A stretch of DNA of 64,000 nt from IMG/VR virus record IMGVR_UViG_3300032177_000008, positions 1-64,000 of that record; one strand, given 5' to 3'. The stretch comes from a virus. This document shows, one piece after another, positions 1 to 7,623 of this stretch; positions within the stretch are counted from its first letter, which is position 1, and each line of letters begins with the position of its first letter. The notes under the pieces were generated by a model that worked only from the letters and a program-made list of their open reading frames with translations, searched no databases and was not told the DNA's origin. The translations under genes and the position numbers were made by a program.

Positions 1-160
1 TCAGCGATATAAGCCAAAGCTAGCTTTCAAGTTTCAGCGATATAAGCCAAAGCTAGCTTTCAAGTTTCAGCGATATAAGCCAAAGCTAGCTTTCAAGTTT
101 CAGCGATATAAGCCAAAGCTAGCTTTCAAGTTTCAGCGATATAAGCCAAAGCTAGCTTTC
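1..160. repeat. 33-bp tandem repeat array, nearly five copies
   Basis: Four complete copies and a 28-bp fifth copy of a 33-bp unit run head to tail. Each unit holds the perfect 12-bp palindrome AAAGCTAGCTTT and the string GATATAAG, which resembles the TATAAG core of the promoter motif seen elsewhere in the window. The array ends about 58 bp before the 793-aa gene and its left boundary lies outside the window. There are no spacers, so it is not a CRISPR. It could be an operator or iteron array; the sequence does not decide. Confidence 0.95.
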
Positions 161-173
161 CAGCCTAGAGCGA

Positions 174-182
174 TGATATAAT
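174..182 (+). promoter_or_regulatory. extended -10 promoter for the 793-aa gene
   Basis: TGATATAAT matches an extended -10 element (TGnTATAAT) and lies 36 bp before the ATG at 219, just after the tandem repeats. No TTGACA-like -35 is visible at normal spacing, as expected for extended -10 promoters. The same nine bases occur before the gene at 6463. Confidence 0.5.
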
Positions 183-218
183 CGCTTTCAATGGCATTAG
201 CCTCAAAGGAGCCCACAC

Positions 219-2600
219 ATGGCAGGCCTCGAAAATTTATTTGTAAATAATCCACAATTGCCCCAACTTCAGACCCAAAAAATGAGTGAAGATCCGAGCA
301 ATTGGGCGGAGCAACTCACTACTAAACTAAGAGAGTTGCACCCCGATTTAGCTACCGTTCCCATCACAATTGAATTCAAAAAGCGTGATGATCGAGCTGG
401 AACTGCTGTTGGTGCGCTGCACCTTGTCAGTGAGCAAGCAAACAAATCCGTTCATGTCCCATTTATCATTCATAATTATGAGCTCTCCCCTCTCGATCTC
501 TGGATGGAAAGTGAAAGTCAGGCAGTTCATGCGATCACTCCTGATACTTTCAAAATCGCGTTCTTTACTCAGGCTCCCGCTGAAGGGCTTGATGCTCGCC
601 CCGCAGATGCCGCGGGTAACTACTTCAATGATCCAAGCATGTGGACGTCGACTTACCCTCCCCTCCAGGGTCGCTACAGTTACGCCTCTGCGGGATATCC
701 TCTCCTTGATGCAATCTCTGATACCTTCACCACCGAAGATCTCGAAGCTTTTCGTGAAGTGCTCCGTAAAGAAGCTCACCTTCTGCCACTTTTTAAAAAG
801 CATGGCCATCAAGAAATTCTGACTAAAATCGCAAAACTCCCCGGCAAAGCTAAAGTTAACACTAACCACTTTGCTGCCTCTGCCTTCAATCTTATTCCAG
901 TAGGAGCACTTAGCCTTAAGCGCGAAGGTCCAAATAAATACAGTCTTCTCCAATCCGCAGATATGATGTTCGATCTTTTATCGAGTGAAAATATCAGCTA
1001 CGATGATTGCAAAACGATGCTTGAAAAAATCAGCCCACGAGCTCAAGACGTCATGCATGATGTGGATCTTATGGGCGAGAAAATGTTAGTGGGTCCACGC
1101 CCTCCAGAAGAAGGCGTTTTCCTTTATGATGACCTCAGAGACCAGCCTGAGGCTGCAAATGACTTTGCCTACTACCGTGTCAAGTCAGAGGACGGCGTGC
1201 AAATCGAAGGAATGGTATTTCCTCACGTCGTTAGTTTTGCTGGCAAAAAGAAGCCCTACAAACTTTTTATCAGCGAAAGTCACTCCTCTATGCAAAACCA
1301 GATTGCTGGTGTAAAGGAAGACAGTCTGAAAGTGAAGAGTGTCTTTTTAGAACAGCTGACAGGTCGTGCACGTGTCGGTCAAACCGGCACTTTCATTTTC
1401 ATTGATGACGGAGTCGCACTCGCCACCGAACCTGTGACTATCAAGGCAATCGAAGATTTTGGCCCAATGACTGCATTCACCATGGAAGGTCAAAAGATTA
1501 GGATTAGCCGCGGATATTCCATGGCAGAACAACCCTTAGGTAAAGGGAGCACACCTAATTCAAAAACAAAGTATCTCGATGTGCATGGTATGATCGAGCA
1601 ACGCCCTAATGAATTTGTCATCCCCAGGAATATGGCTTGGATTCCTATGGAGCGATTCACTGATGTGAGCTCGACTCCTATGGATTGGCTTGAGAAAAAA
1701 GCCGCACAGCATCTGACTCTAGATCCTCTGACGATCCGATACACCGGGATTGTCTATGAAACATATTGCCCTGGCGAAGAAAAACTCGCGCTCGATCAGC
1801 GTAAGCTAGAAATGCTCTTAGCAGTCAAAGGTACTCCTGTTGAAAAGATCGCCCAGATCATCAAGAAAGCGAATAGTGTAGGTCGAGTGAAAGTCCACGG
1901 TCTTCGCCCTCTTCGTAAAAAAGCAGATATCATTAAAGAAGCTACCGCCGCTTTGGGGTCACTTGATCAAGTAATCAATAAACTCAAACAGACGGATGTA
2001 TTGAAGCTAGCTGCGGAGATCGACCAGAGTGCAACTGTCGATGCTATTTTAGGACTTAACTTCATCAACCCTGAAAATATCTCTAAGTTCGTAGCCTATT
2101 GCCCAATCTTCGAGAAGGTTACTGACTATCTCGCTGAGATTACTTTGGCATCTCGTCTCGGAATGCGCGACTTCTCAGATGCTGCCCCTGTTCTTGCCAT
2201 TCACAAACTCCAAGAAGTCATCCAAGGACTCAAACGCATGGAGGCTGGCCTCAAGAAGACTGTCACTAAAACAGCCGCTGCGAATGGCCAAGTAAAGAGC
2301 AATGACAACCCTTTTGCTGATGGTATGGCTGATGGAGAAATGGGTGGAAGTCACCTCTATCTCGAGAAGTGGAGAGCTGATCCAAAGTCTATGCTGGCAT
2401 ATATGCAGGGGAAAAGACTGGCCGAACAAAACAAATCGATGAGTCAGATGTCGCTCGGAATGGGTCCAGATGGGAAACCACCGAAGCAACCTAAACAGCC
2501 AGCAACACCTGGAGCAGCGCCTGCTCAGAAAATGGCTAGCGCCAAGAAACCGAAAAAGCTTTTAAGCTTAGCTGCAAGGATCGCAGCAATAGGAAACTAG
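219..2600 (+). CDS. large phage protein of unknown function, probably virion-associated
   Basis: A 793-aa protein with a good ribosome binding site (AAGGAG) before the ATG. I recognise no enzymatic motif. The C-terminal ~130 residues are rich in Gln, Lys and Pro and contain K-x-A triplets (KTA, KMA) like those concentrated in the head proteins at 44-52 kb. It is followed by small genes carrying the GF-x-K-x-A N-terminal peptide, which suggests a structural or packaged-protein context. It ends with TAG, and the next gene is in the same frame only four sense codons further on; a suppressor tRNA for UAG lies 1.1 kb away. A virion role is inference. Confidence 0.85.
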   Translation: MAGLENLFVNNPQLPQLQTQKMSEDPSNWAEQLTTKLRELHPDLATVPITIEFKKRDDRAGTAVGALHLVSEQANKSVHVPFIIHNYELSPLDLWMESESQAVHAITPDTFKIAFFTQAPAEGLDARPADAAGNYFNDPSMWTSTYPPLQGRYSYASAGYPLLDAISDTFTTEDLEAFREVLRKEAHLLPLFKKHGHQEILTKIAKLPGKAKVNTNHFAASAFNLIPVGALSLKREGPNKYSLLQSADMMFDLLSSENISYDDCKTMLEKISPRAQDVMHDVDLMGEKMLVGPRPPEEGVFLYDDLRDQPEAANDFAYYRVKSEDGVQIEGMVFPHVVSFAGKKKPYKLFISESHSSMQNQIAGVKEDSLKVKSVFLEQLTGRARVGQTGTFIFIDDGVALATEPVTIKAIEDFGPMTAFTMEGQKIRISRGYSMAEQPLGKGSTPNSKTKYLDVHGMIEQRPNEFVIPRNMAWIPMERFTDVSSTPMDWLEKKAAQHLTLDPLTIRYTGIVYETYCPGEEKLALDQRKLEMLLAVKGTPVEKIAQIIKKANSVGRVKVHGLRPLRKKADIIKEATAALGSLDQVINKLKQTDVLKLAAEIDQSATVDAILGLNFINPENISKFVAYCPIFEKVTDYLAEITLASRLGMRDFSDAAPVLAIHKLQEVIQGLKRMEAGLKKTVTKTAAANGQVKSNDNPFADGMADGEMGGSHLYLEKWRADPKSMLAYMQGKRLAEQNKSMSQMSLGMGPDGKPPKQPKQPATPGAAPAQKMASAKKPKKLLSLAARIAAIGN

Positions 2601-2612
2601 GAGGTATTAAAT

Positions 2613-2807
2613 ATGGGTTTTAATAAATGGTTCAGCAAGTTTTTAGGTCTCTTTAAAAAAGCCAAAGAAGTGCCAAAGCAGGAGCCGTTGGTTATTACCT
2701 TGGGGGCGATCTCCCTTCCACCAAAAAAGGAACCTGTGGTCGATATCCTAATTAAAAAACCTTCTTTAAATGTCGCATCTAAAAAGAAGCCTGGAAAAAA
2801 GAAATGA
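2613..2807 (+). CDS. small basic protein, unknown
   Basis: A 64-aa Lys-rich protein with an amphipathic N-terminus (MGFNKWFSKFLGLFKKAKE) and a KKKPGKKK tail. It has its own strong ribosome binding site (AGGAGGT), so independent translation is likely. It is in frame with the upstream 793-aa gene across its TAG stop, so UAG suppression would make a fusion. Its stop overlaps the next start (ATGA). Function unknown; nucleic-acid or membrane contact is possible from its composition. Confidence 0.7.
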   Translation: MGFNKWFSKFLGLFKKAKEVPKQEPLVITLGAISLPPKKEPVVDILIKKPSLNVASKKKPGKKK

Positions 2808-3004
2808 GTTTTATCTCAGGCTTTAAAAAAATAGCAGACGCGCCAGGAAGTCCACAAATTGACCCAGTCAAAGCAAAGCAGATGCAAGATAGCGCTAATC
2901 AATCTGGGTGGCAGCCTAAGCAGTGGTGGTCTAATCTAAAAGGTGCCGTAGGGTCGAACTCTAACTCAGTGGGTAGAGCTCCTTCAGTAGGAACAAGTGG
3001 GTGA
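2804..3004 (+). CDS. small protein with N-terminal MSFISGFKKIA tag
   Basis: A 66-aa protein whose first eleven residues match the F-x-x-GF-x-K-x-A tag shared by nine proteins in this window. The remainder is polar, Ser/Asn/Gln-rich and low in complexity. It overlaps the preceding gene by ATGA and is followed after three bases by another tagged gene, so it belongs to a cassette of tagged small proteins. Delivery into the head is inferred from the tag, not shown. Confidence 0.75.
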   Translation: MSFISGFKKIADAPGSPQIDPVKAKQMQDSANQSGWQPKQWWSNLKGAVGSNSNSVGRAPSVGTSG

Positions 3005-3007
3005 TAA

Positions 3008-3268
3008 ATGAGCTTCATTAAAGGGTTCGAAAAGACGGCCAGTCTATCTTCACATACTTCAGATACTAAGATGAAAATTCTTGGTTTGGTTCTAGGAGGG
3101 AGCGCACTTGGAGCTGCTGGTTTAGGCTATTCACTACGGCACAATATATCTAAAGCTAAAAATAAATATGATAAGAAAATGGGAAAAGGTGCCCATAAAA
3201 GATTTAATCCAAACAATGAGAAGCACCTTAAAACTCTTCTCAAAGCGCAAGAAATAAAAACTAAATGA
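3008..3268 (+). CDS. small membrane-type protein with MSFIKGFEKTA tag
   Basis: An 86-aa protein starting with the shared tag. Residues about 21-43 form a Gly/Ala/Leu-rich hydrophobic stretch (LGLVLGGSALGAAGLGYSL), probably one membrane or head-internal helix, followed by a strongly basic C-terminal half. Its TGA overlaps the ATG of the next tagged gene. The design (tag, hydrophobic helix, basic tail) recurs in the tagged genes at 36 and 50 kb. Confidence 0.8.
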   Translation: MSFIKGFEKTASLSSHTSDTKMKILGLVLGGSALGAAGLGYSLRHNISKAKNKYDKKMGKGAHKRFNPNNEKHLKTLLKAQEIKTK

Positions 3269-3665
3269 GTTTTTTAAAAGGATTTGAGAAGGTCGCTATT
3301 TCAAAAGAATTACTAAACCGCGCAGCAAAAAAGCTGGCCGAGCAAATCGTCTTGTAGTTGCTGTCAATGCAGCTGAAGGACTATCTCCAGGCTATCTTGC
3401 TGATAAATATAAATCTCAACAAAAGATGTTTTCTCATAGTGCGAGGTCTAAGGAATTTGTAGAAAAAGGTAAACTTTCGGCAAGGCAAGATCGTGCAGAA
3501 AGAAAACATCGAAGAAAGCATTTCATGTACAATACGGATTCTAACCGTTTCATGCAAGCTAGGCACGGCCCTGGTAAGAAAGAGCATAAGTGGAGAGCAC
3601 TACCCCAACTAAAACCTCAAGGTGTTATGGAAGCTTTAGATGATATTTGGAAGAAACATAAATAG
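3265..3665 (+). CDS. tagged small basic protein interrupted by a -1 frameshift
   Basis: The first reading frame starts MSFLKGFEKVA (the shared tag) and stops at a TAG at 3355-3357 after 30 residues. The -1 frame is open from before 3303 and runs to 3665 with sensible Lys/Arg-rich sequence (NRLVVAVNAAEGLSPGYL and onwards). Joining the frames near TCA-AAA-GAA (3301-3309) gives a protein of about 130 residues. Either a one-base mutation or sequence error broke the gene, or a -1 shift on A-AAA-G is used. Reading through the TAG in frame gives implausible sequence, so suppression is not the explanation. Confidence 0.6.
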
Positions 3666-3694
3666 GTTTTCTTGGTTTATAAAAATAGACCGGG

Positions 3695-3769
3695 TGGAGG
3701 ATGGCGCGGGAGTCGAACCCGCCTGTATTTCCTTTAGAAGGAAAACCTTAGCCGCTCAGGCAGCCATCC
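3695..3769 (-). tRNA. suppressor tRNA, anticodon CUA (reads UAG)
   Basis: Full cloverleaf on the minus strand: acceptor GGATGGC/GCCATCC (7 perfect pairs), D arm CCT-GAGCGGCTA-AGG, anticodon arm TTTCC-TTCTAAA-GGAAA with anticodon CTA, variable loop TACAG, T arm GCGGG-TTCGACT-CCCGC, discriminator T and an encoded CCA end. The loop has U33 and A37 as expected. The anticodon reads the amber codon UAG. The charging amino acid cannot be read from the sequence. It lies 7 bp downstream of a PTH2-like gene on the same strand. Confidence 0.9.
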
Positions 3770-3776
3770 ATATCCC

Positions 3777-4058
3777 TCAGGCTAACGGCAGCTCCTCCGC
3801 CCAACCTTCCTCGCGATAAGCAACCAGCGCAGTTAATTTATTATCCCAATAAGACTCCTTAAAAGAGGAGTCAACCTCCTGTAGCCACCCTTCTAGATCC
3901 TTACATTTTTTAAGTACAATGTGCCCACCCCCTGGCTGATTCCACTCTTGAAGTGCTTCCGGGTGGTCCTTACACCAGTTCGCAACTGCATGGCAGGACT
4001 GCACCGTTCTTTGAGATTTGTCTAGAAAGGCGTCTACTACGATAAAGAGTTTCTTCAT
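3777..4058 (-). CDS. peptidyl-tRNA hydrolase 2-like protein
   Basis: 93 aa, the size of a minimal PTH2-type domain. The start KKLFIVVDAFLDKSQRTVQSCHAVANW resembles the PTH2 pattern of a beta strand, conserved Lys, then Q-x-x-HA helix; a later strand (HIVLKKCKDLEGWL) fits the family's core. PTH2 enzymes release peptides from stalled peptidyl-tRNA in the cytoplasm. Its start overlaps the upstream gene's stop, and the suppressor tRNA follows directly, so all three may share a transcript. The assignment rests on motif resemblance only. Confidence 0.5.
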   Translation of the reverse strand: MKKLFIVVDAFLDKSQRTVQSCHAVANWCKDHPEALQEWNQPGGGHIVLKKCKDLEGWLQEVDSSFKESYWDNKLTALVAYREEGWAEELPLA

Positions 4059-4345
4059 ATGGCACCCTGCTCTAAGTAGGCTACCGTATGCTCTGCTGCA
4101 AGCTTAGCCCCGTACTCTTCAAGTAAGCGGTCCAGCTTTTTCTGATCTCGTTTATTACTCTCTCGGGTCTTATACTCCATCTGCTCCATCGTTCTGCCCC
4201 GCAACAATCCATACGCTAAGTGCAGGTGTCGGAACTCGTAACGTTCCTGGTAGCAACGTGCCTTGTGCTCCCTACGTCCTTGGCGGATCGTTTCTGCCAA
4301 GGATTTAAGACTAGATTTCATGTTCAATAACGTAAGTGATTTCAT
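4055..4345 (-). CDS. hypothetical basic protein, upstream of the PTH2-like gene
   Basis: A 96-aa basic, mostly helical protein with a dense Arg/Tyr/His centre (RYEFRHLHLAYGLLRGRTMEQ). The ATG at 4345 has an AGGAGCT ribosome binding site. It is translationally coupled to the PTH2-like gene (4-bp overlap). The RHLHLAYGLLRG core looks like a conserved phage motif but I cannot attach a function. Confidence 0.65.
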   Translation of the reverse strand: MKSLTLLNMKSSLKSLAETIRQGRREHKARCYQERYEFRHLHLAYGLLRGRTMEQMEYKTRESNKRDQKKLDRLLEEYGAKLAAEHTVAYLEQGAI

Positions 4346-4471
4346 AAATAGCTCCTGTGTTTAAAATTGATTCGATCGAAAACCATTCGGACGAATCCAG
4401 GGCTACGGGGGATGGTAAACCTAATGGAGCAGGAAGGATTTCATACTTCAATCTTACCCTACAAAATAAAA

Positions 4472-4504
4472 AAAGCCAGGATTCAGTGAACCCTGGCTTT
4501 TATA
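4472..4504. terminator. hairpin terminator, probably bidirectional
   Basis: AAAGCCAGG and CCTGGCTTT form a 9-bp stem with a 10-11 nt loop, flanked by an A-run on one side and a T-rich run on the other. It sits just past the 3' end of the leftward gene ending at 4529 and would stop that transcript. Confidence 0.7.
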
Positions 4505-4528
4505 TTTCTTACTTACTTAGGAAAACGA

Positions 4529-5170
4529 TCAGACAGGAGGCTGTCCATGATGATTGTCTTCCCAGCAGATTGGGCACTCAGTCCAGTACAAGAATGCACC
4601 GGCACGAGTGTTCTCAGCATTTGCGCGGTAGGTCACGAGCAAGCTGTGTCCTTCACCGATGATGAGAAGTTCCTCACTTTCGAAAGGAACTACACCAACT
4701 ACCATTGCATCAATCGTAACTCCCGGTACAGCAACATTCGGAAGGCTATAAAACTGAGCTATGGAAGTATTGCTGCTCGCCGTATTCAGGTTCACAATTG
4801 TACCTGGGATGCCGGGACTATTAAGTGAAGGATCAAAAGAGTACTTGAACAAGCACACTTCATCATCAGAACCCAAAGTAGACATCAAACGCCTACGGAT
4901 GTACAAGAGTTTGCCACTGCCTGCTGGGTTAACCAGAAGTTCGGCTGGAACTTCCGACGCAATAGGGGTGATGTACCCGATGTCTTCAAACCCTACATAA
5001 GTATCGCCCTTGAGAAGTGCTTCACAAGGATCGCAGCAATCTTTCTTTTTCTTATCGTGGTGATCGTTTTTACACTTATCACCACCACAATAAAAATTCA
5101 CTACTCCACAGGGAGCTTCCTTCTTGCCGTGTCCATCGTGTCCATCGTGTCCATCATATTCTGGTACCAT
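4529..5170 (-). CDS. His/Asp-Gly-rich protein with a Cys cluster, probably structural
   Basis: 213 aa. The N-terminus has an HDGHDGHG repeat, then CGVVNFYCGG, K-C-K, and DCCDPC, a likely metal-binding segment, followed by a ~150-residue beta-rich domain resembling a virion accessory domain. The next gene on this strand (63 aa) shares the C-V-V-N-x-x-CG signature, a basic stretch and D/G repeats. The repeats and the beta-rich body suggest a surface or fibre-associated virion protein; this is inference. The terminator lies just downstream. Confidence 0.7.
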   Translation of the reverse strand: MVPEYDGHDGHDGHGKKEAPCGVVNFYCGGDKCKNDHHDKKKKDCCDPCEALLKGDTYVGFEDIGYITPIASEVPAELLVNPAGSGKLLYIRRRLMSTLGSDDEVCLFKYSFDPSLNSPGIPGTIVNLNTASSNTSIAQFYSLPNVAVPGVTIDAMVVGVVPFESEELLIIGEGHSLLVTYRANAENTRAGAFLYWTECPICWEDNHHGQPPV

Positions 5171-5226
5171 AAAATCTCCTTAGTTTTAAAAATTGGTTAA
5201 ACTACACTATCGAGTATTGGCTAATA

Positions 5227-5418
5227 TCAGCTGCCGCCGTCTTCACCATCATCGCCATCATCGCCATCATCGCCGTCATCTTCTTTCTTTTTCTTGTCAC
5301 TGCAATCACCGCAAAAAACGTTGATTACGACACAGCTCGGCTTGAGGGATCTAGACTTCTTCCTCTTTTTAGGACCGTCTTTATGATCACCTTCGCCGTC
5401 TTTAAATAATAAACCCAT
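5227..5418 (-). CDS. small Cys- and Asp-Gly-repeat protein
   Basis: 63 aa: a charged N-terminus, CVVINVFCGDC, KKKK, then a run of D-D-G/E-D-G triplets encoded by 9-bp DNA repeats. It looks like a stand-alone version of the N-terminal segment of the 213-aa neighbour, with the same C-V-V-x-N-x-x-CG core. The ATG is preceded by AGGAGATAATG-type spacing. The DG-rich tail might bind Ca2+, which is speculative. Confidence 0.65.
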   Translation of the reverse strand: MGLLFKDGEGDHKDGPKKRKKSRSLKPSCVVINVFCGDCSDKKKKEDDGDDGDDGDDGEDGGS

Positions 5419-5515
5419 ACATTATCTCCTAGGAATAAACACGATATCTATTAGAGTAGCAACTCTTTTTTTTAAGAGCAACAAATAAAAGAAGTATCTA
5501 CTATATACAGTATTT

Positions 5516-6304
5516 TCATGCTTTTACAAAGCTAAAATTCTTAACCGAAATCTGAAGACCTTCCGGCTGGATCTTATAGGAATCGACAGTCAATTTGGAC
5601 CCTTGATAAAACACTTCCCCCCGATCATTGATGGTCCAAAGAGGGTGGTTTATCTTCCCTTTTAGTTGAATCATCATTGTAATAGGAAGGTCTGTAAGAA
5701 ACCATGTGTTATCCGTACGAAAATTCTGGTTGGAATAGGATCCTTCTACGGTTGCTCCTTTTCTTTCATCATCATCAGTAATCTTAACTGACTCAAAACC
5801 ACTCATAGAAGTGAAGGTCACATCCCCAGATGCAGCAGAATTAACACAGTTCACACTACTCGGTGCCCAAATACTATCCTGATTGGTTCTAATATAAGGA
5901 TTAAGAAGGATGTTGGGTGTAGGCCGCTCAGGAGTAAAAACTACCGAGATCAATCCATTCGCTGCGTTAGTTGGATCCTGAATCTCTCCTGTTCGTATTC
6001 CCTCCTCAATGGAAACAAACTTAAAACGCTTACCCTGAGTCAAGTCTCCATCAAGAACAAACCGCTCAAGATCCATGGTCTGTTTAGGCTGGAGTAAAAA
6101 TCTAGACCCAGAGGCAACATCCATCCCGTCAATCATCACATTGCAATAGGCGCGGTAATCGGTCTTATTCTTGATCCGAAGACGATATTCTTCCCCAAAC
6201 TCAAGATAAGCCGTACGAACGTTGTTTTGGTTGGATTCTCGTATGATTTGATTTTGGGAATTGATAACGCTCAGAGTAAAGCCAGGTAGGCAATAAGCAG
6301 ACAT
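5516..6304 (-). CDS. probable virion protein, beta-rich
   Basis: 262 aa with a strong ribosome binding site (AGGAGCT) before the ATG. Residues about 35-90 (YRLRIKNKTDYRAYCNVMIDGMDV, then a proline and LERFVLDGD) resemble a beta-sandwich segment seen in phage structural proteins with the IDG-x-x-V turn; I cannot name the family. It is the first gene of a leftward unit and has its own GGGTATAAAG promoter about 60 bp upstream. Confidence 0.7.
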   Translation of the reverse strand: MSAYCLPGFTLSVINSQNQIIRESNQNNVRTAYLEFGEEYRLRIKNKTDYRAYCNVMIDGMDVASGSRFLLQPKQTMDLERFVLDGDLTQGKRFKFVSIEEGIRTGEIQDPTNAANGLISVVFTPERPTPNILLNPYIRTNQDSIWAPSSVNCVNSAASGDVTFTSMSGFESVKITDDDERKGATVEGSYSNQNFRTDNTWFLTDLPITMMIQLKGKINHPLWTINDRGEVFYQGSKLTVDSYKIQPEGLQISVKNFSFVKA

Positions 6305-6364
6305 AAATAGCTCCTAATTTTATGAGGTGGCGACGGATCCTCGGGTTGAAGTCGCCTGCTTAGT

Positions 6365-6374
6365 CTTTATACCC
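6365..6374 (-). promoter_or_regulatory. phage-type promoter motif GGGTATAAAG
   Basis: A minus-strand copy of the recurring GGTATAAG-type motif, about 60 bp upstream of the 262-aa gene. The leader between them is GC-richer than its flanks. It is the only intergenic leftward example found. Confidence 0.5.
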
Positions 6375-6429
6375 TATTTGGATATCTAAAAAAACCTTTA
6401 TTCGGTTGGCTAAACCCTTAACTGCTTTG

Positions 6430-6438
6430 TGATATAAT
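6430..6438 (+). promoter_or_regulatory. extended -10 promoter TGATATAAT
   Basis: Identical to the extended -10 at 174-182. It lies 24 bp before the ATG of the small membrane protein gene and diverges from the leftward promoter at 6365-6374. Confidence 0.5.
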
Positions 6439-6462
6439 GATCGCTTACACAGGAGATTACCT

Positions 6463-6753
6463 ATGATTGACCCAAGAGATTATGATTCTGTTGCCCAAAA
6501 TGCGCATATGCTGTTTGGAGCTCTAATGGTCTTCCTGCCAACCTATATCTTTGGGCCCGATGCTCTCTGGTACGGAATGGCTCTCTTCTTTGCCTTCGCC
6601 ATGGTCAAAGAGTTCTGGTATGACGAAAAGTATGAAACAGAAGAAGTCCGCGGCTCGAGTATCAAAGATTTTATCTTTTATATGATAGGCGCAATTCTTG
6701 GTCTTTTAGTCTATTTTGGAGTTCCACTAGTAAAAAAATGGATGGAGAATTAA
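6463..6753 (+). CDS. small membrane protein
   Basis: 96 aa with hydrophobic segments at about residues 16-32, 35-50 and 70-88, so two or three membrane spans, joined by a charged loop (WYDEKYETEEVRGSS). A good ribosome binding site (AGGAGATTACCT) precedes the ATG. It is a single-gene unit with its own promoter and a terminator right at its stop. A holin-like role is possible from size and topology but unsupported. Confidence 0.75.
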   Translation: MIDPRDYDSVAQNAHMLFGALMVFLPTYIFGPDALWYGMALFFAFAMVKEFWYDEKYETEEVRGSSIKDFIFYMIGAILGLLVYFGVPLVKKWMEN

Positions 6754-6793
6754 TAAGTCTGGCCACTCTCTTTAGATAGTGACCAGACTTATT
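6752..6793. terminator. strong hairpin terminator between convergent genes
   Basis: AATAAGTCTGGCCACT pairs with AGTGACCAGACTTATT (one internal mismatch), giving a long stem. It lies between the convergent ends of the membrane protein gene and the ORF6N gene and probably serves both strands. Confidence 0.7.
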
Positions 6794-6797
6794 AGAC

Positions 6798-7545
6798 TTA
6801 ATGACCGCGGACTTTTAAAAGTTTCTCTTCAGTAAAGAGCTGATTGAGAACATTCACATGGTAAGTATTCACCTGCCCAAAGATTTCACTATAAGCAATC
6901 CCAATATTATAGTCAGATTCCCTAGACACCTGAACTGCCTTTTTACCCAATGTTTTACATTGGTGAACATTCAAGTTTAGCCCTTTAAGGGAAGCAAAAC
7001 CCGCTACTGAATAATAGTCTGTATTCACCGTTGTGACGTGTGCTTTGAGGTCAGCAACATTAGCTTCAATACTCCGCAGTCTCTTTTCATTCTTCACCAT
7101 CTGACGAGTGATCTCATGAAGAGTTTCTGCGGGAGACAACTCCCTCAGTTCCTGCACCTTGTCAAACACTTCAACCAGGCTAACTGCTTGAGCACAAGCT
7201 TGAGGGGATGTCATGCTTGTTCCGAAATAAGCACATCCTTTTCGAGTGTAGACCCAAGGTAAGTGTCTAGAACTATTAGATATCCGTTTTTCTGATCGCA
7301 GTTGCTCTGTGTCATTTTCAGTCAACTGAAAACGATATTCCTCCTCAATAGTGTTTTGACGCAGATACTCCCCATTTAGGACTATCTTTAGCATTTTGGT
7401 TTACATCTCTGGACTCTACCCCAAGGGCCTCCGCTACATCTCTATCCAACATTACTTTTTGACCACGAATCTCAATTACCCTCTCTGGCTGATTAGCTAC
7501 GGTTGTTTTTAAAACTGAGCTCAACAAAGACATTTGTGTTTGCAT
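6798..7545 (-). pseudogene. ORF6N-domain antirepressor-like gene, frameshifted
   Basis: The first frame (start 7545) encodes PERVIEIRGQKVMLDRDVAEALGVESRDVNQ, a typical ORF6N N-terminal DNA-binding domain, and runs out of frame after SPKWG. The second frame, to 6798, continues with the rest of the domain (EYRFQLT, then YTRKGCAYF) and a long C-terminal region with a coiled-coil-like stretch. The frames join near AAATGGGGAG around 7385-7395, so one base appears gained or lost in the G-run. It is either a broken gene or one using a shift; a sequencing error in the homopolymer cannot be excluded. ORF6N proteins are phage regulators. Confidence 0.65.
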
Positions 7546-7623
7546 TGTATGTTTAACTTTCTATATCTCTCATACCCGGAAACAGACAGTTTGAGTCTGG
7601 GTGACTGCCCTGCTCCAGTTCCC

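Noticed and set aside
1-160. Possible CRISPR array in the 33-bp repeats
   Set aside because: Copies are directly adjacent with no spacers, and no cas genes are present; the RecB/Cas4-like nuclease at 27.9 kb is a phage replication-type gene.
348-953. 201-aa minus-strand ORF opposite the 793-aa gene
   Set aside because: It lies entirely inside a better-supported gene, has no ribosome binding site and reads as low-quality antisense translation.
3355-3665. UAG readthrough as the explanation for the split tagged gene
   Set aside because: Continuing in the same frame after TAG gives implausible sequence and another TAG; the sensible body is in the -1 frame, so frameshift is preferred.
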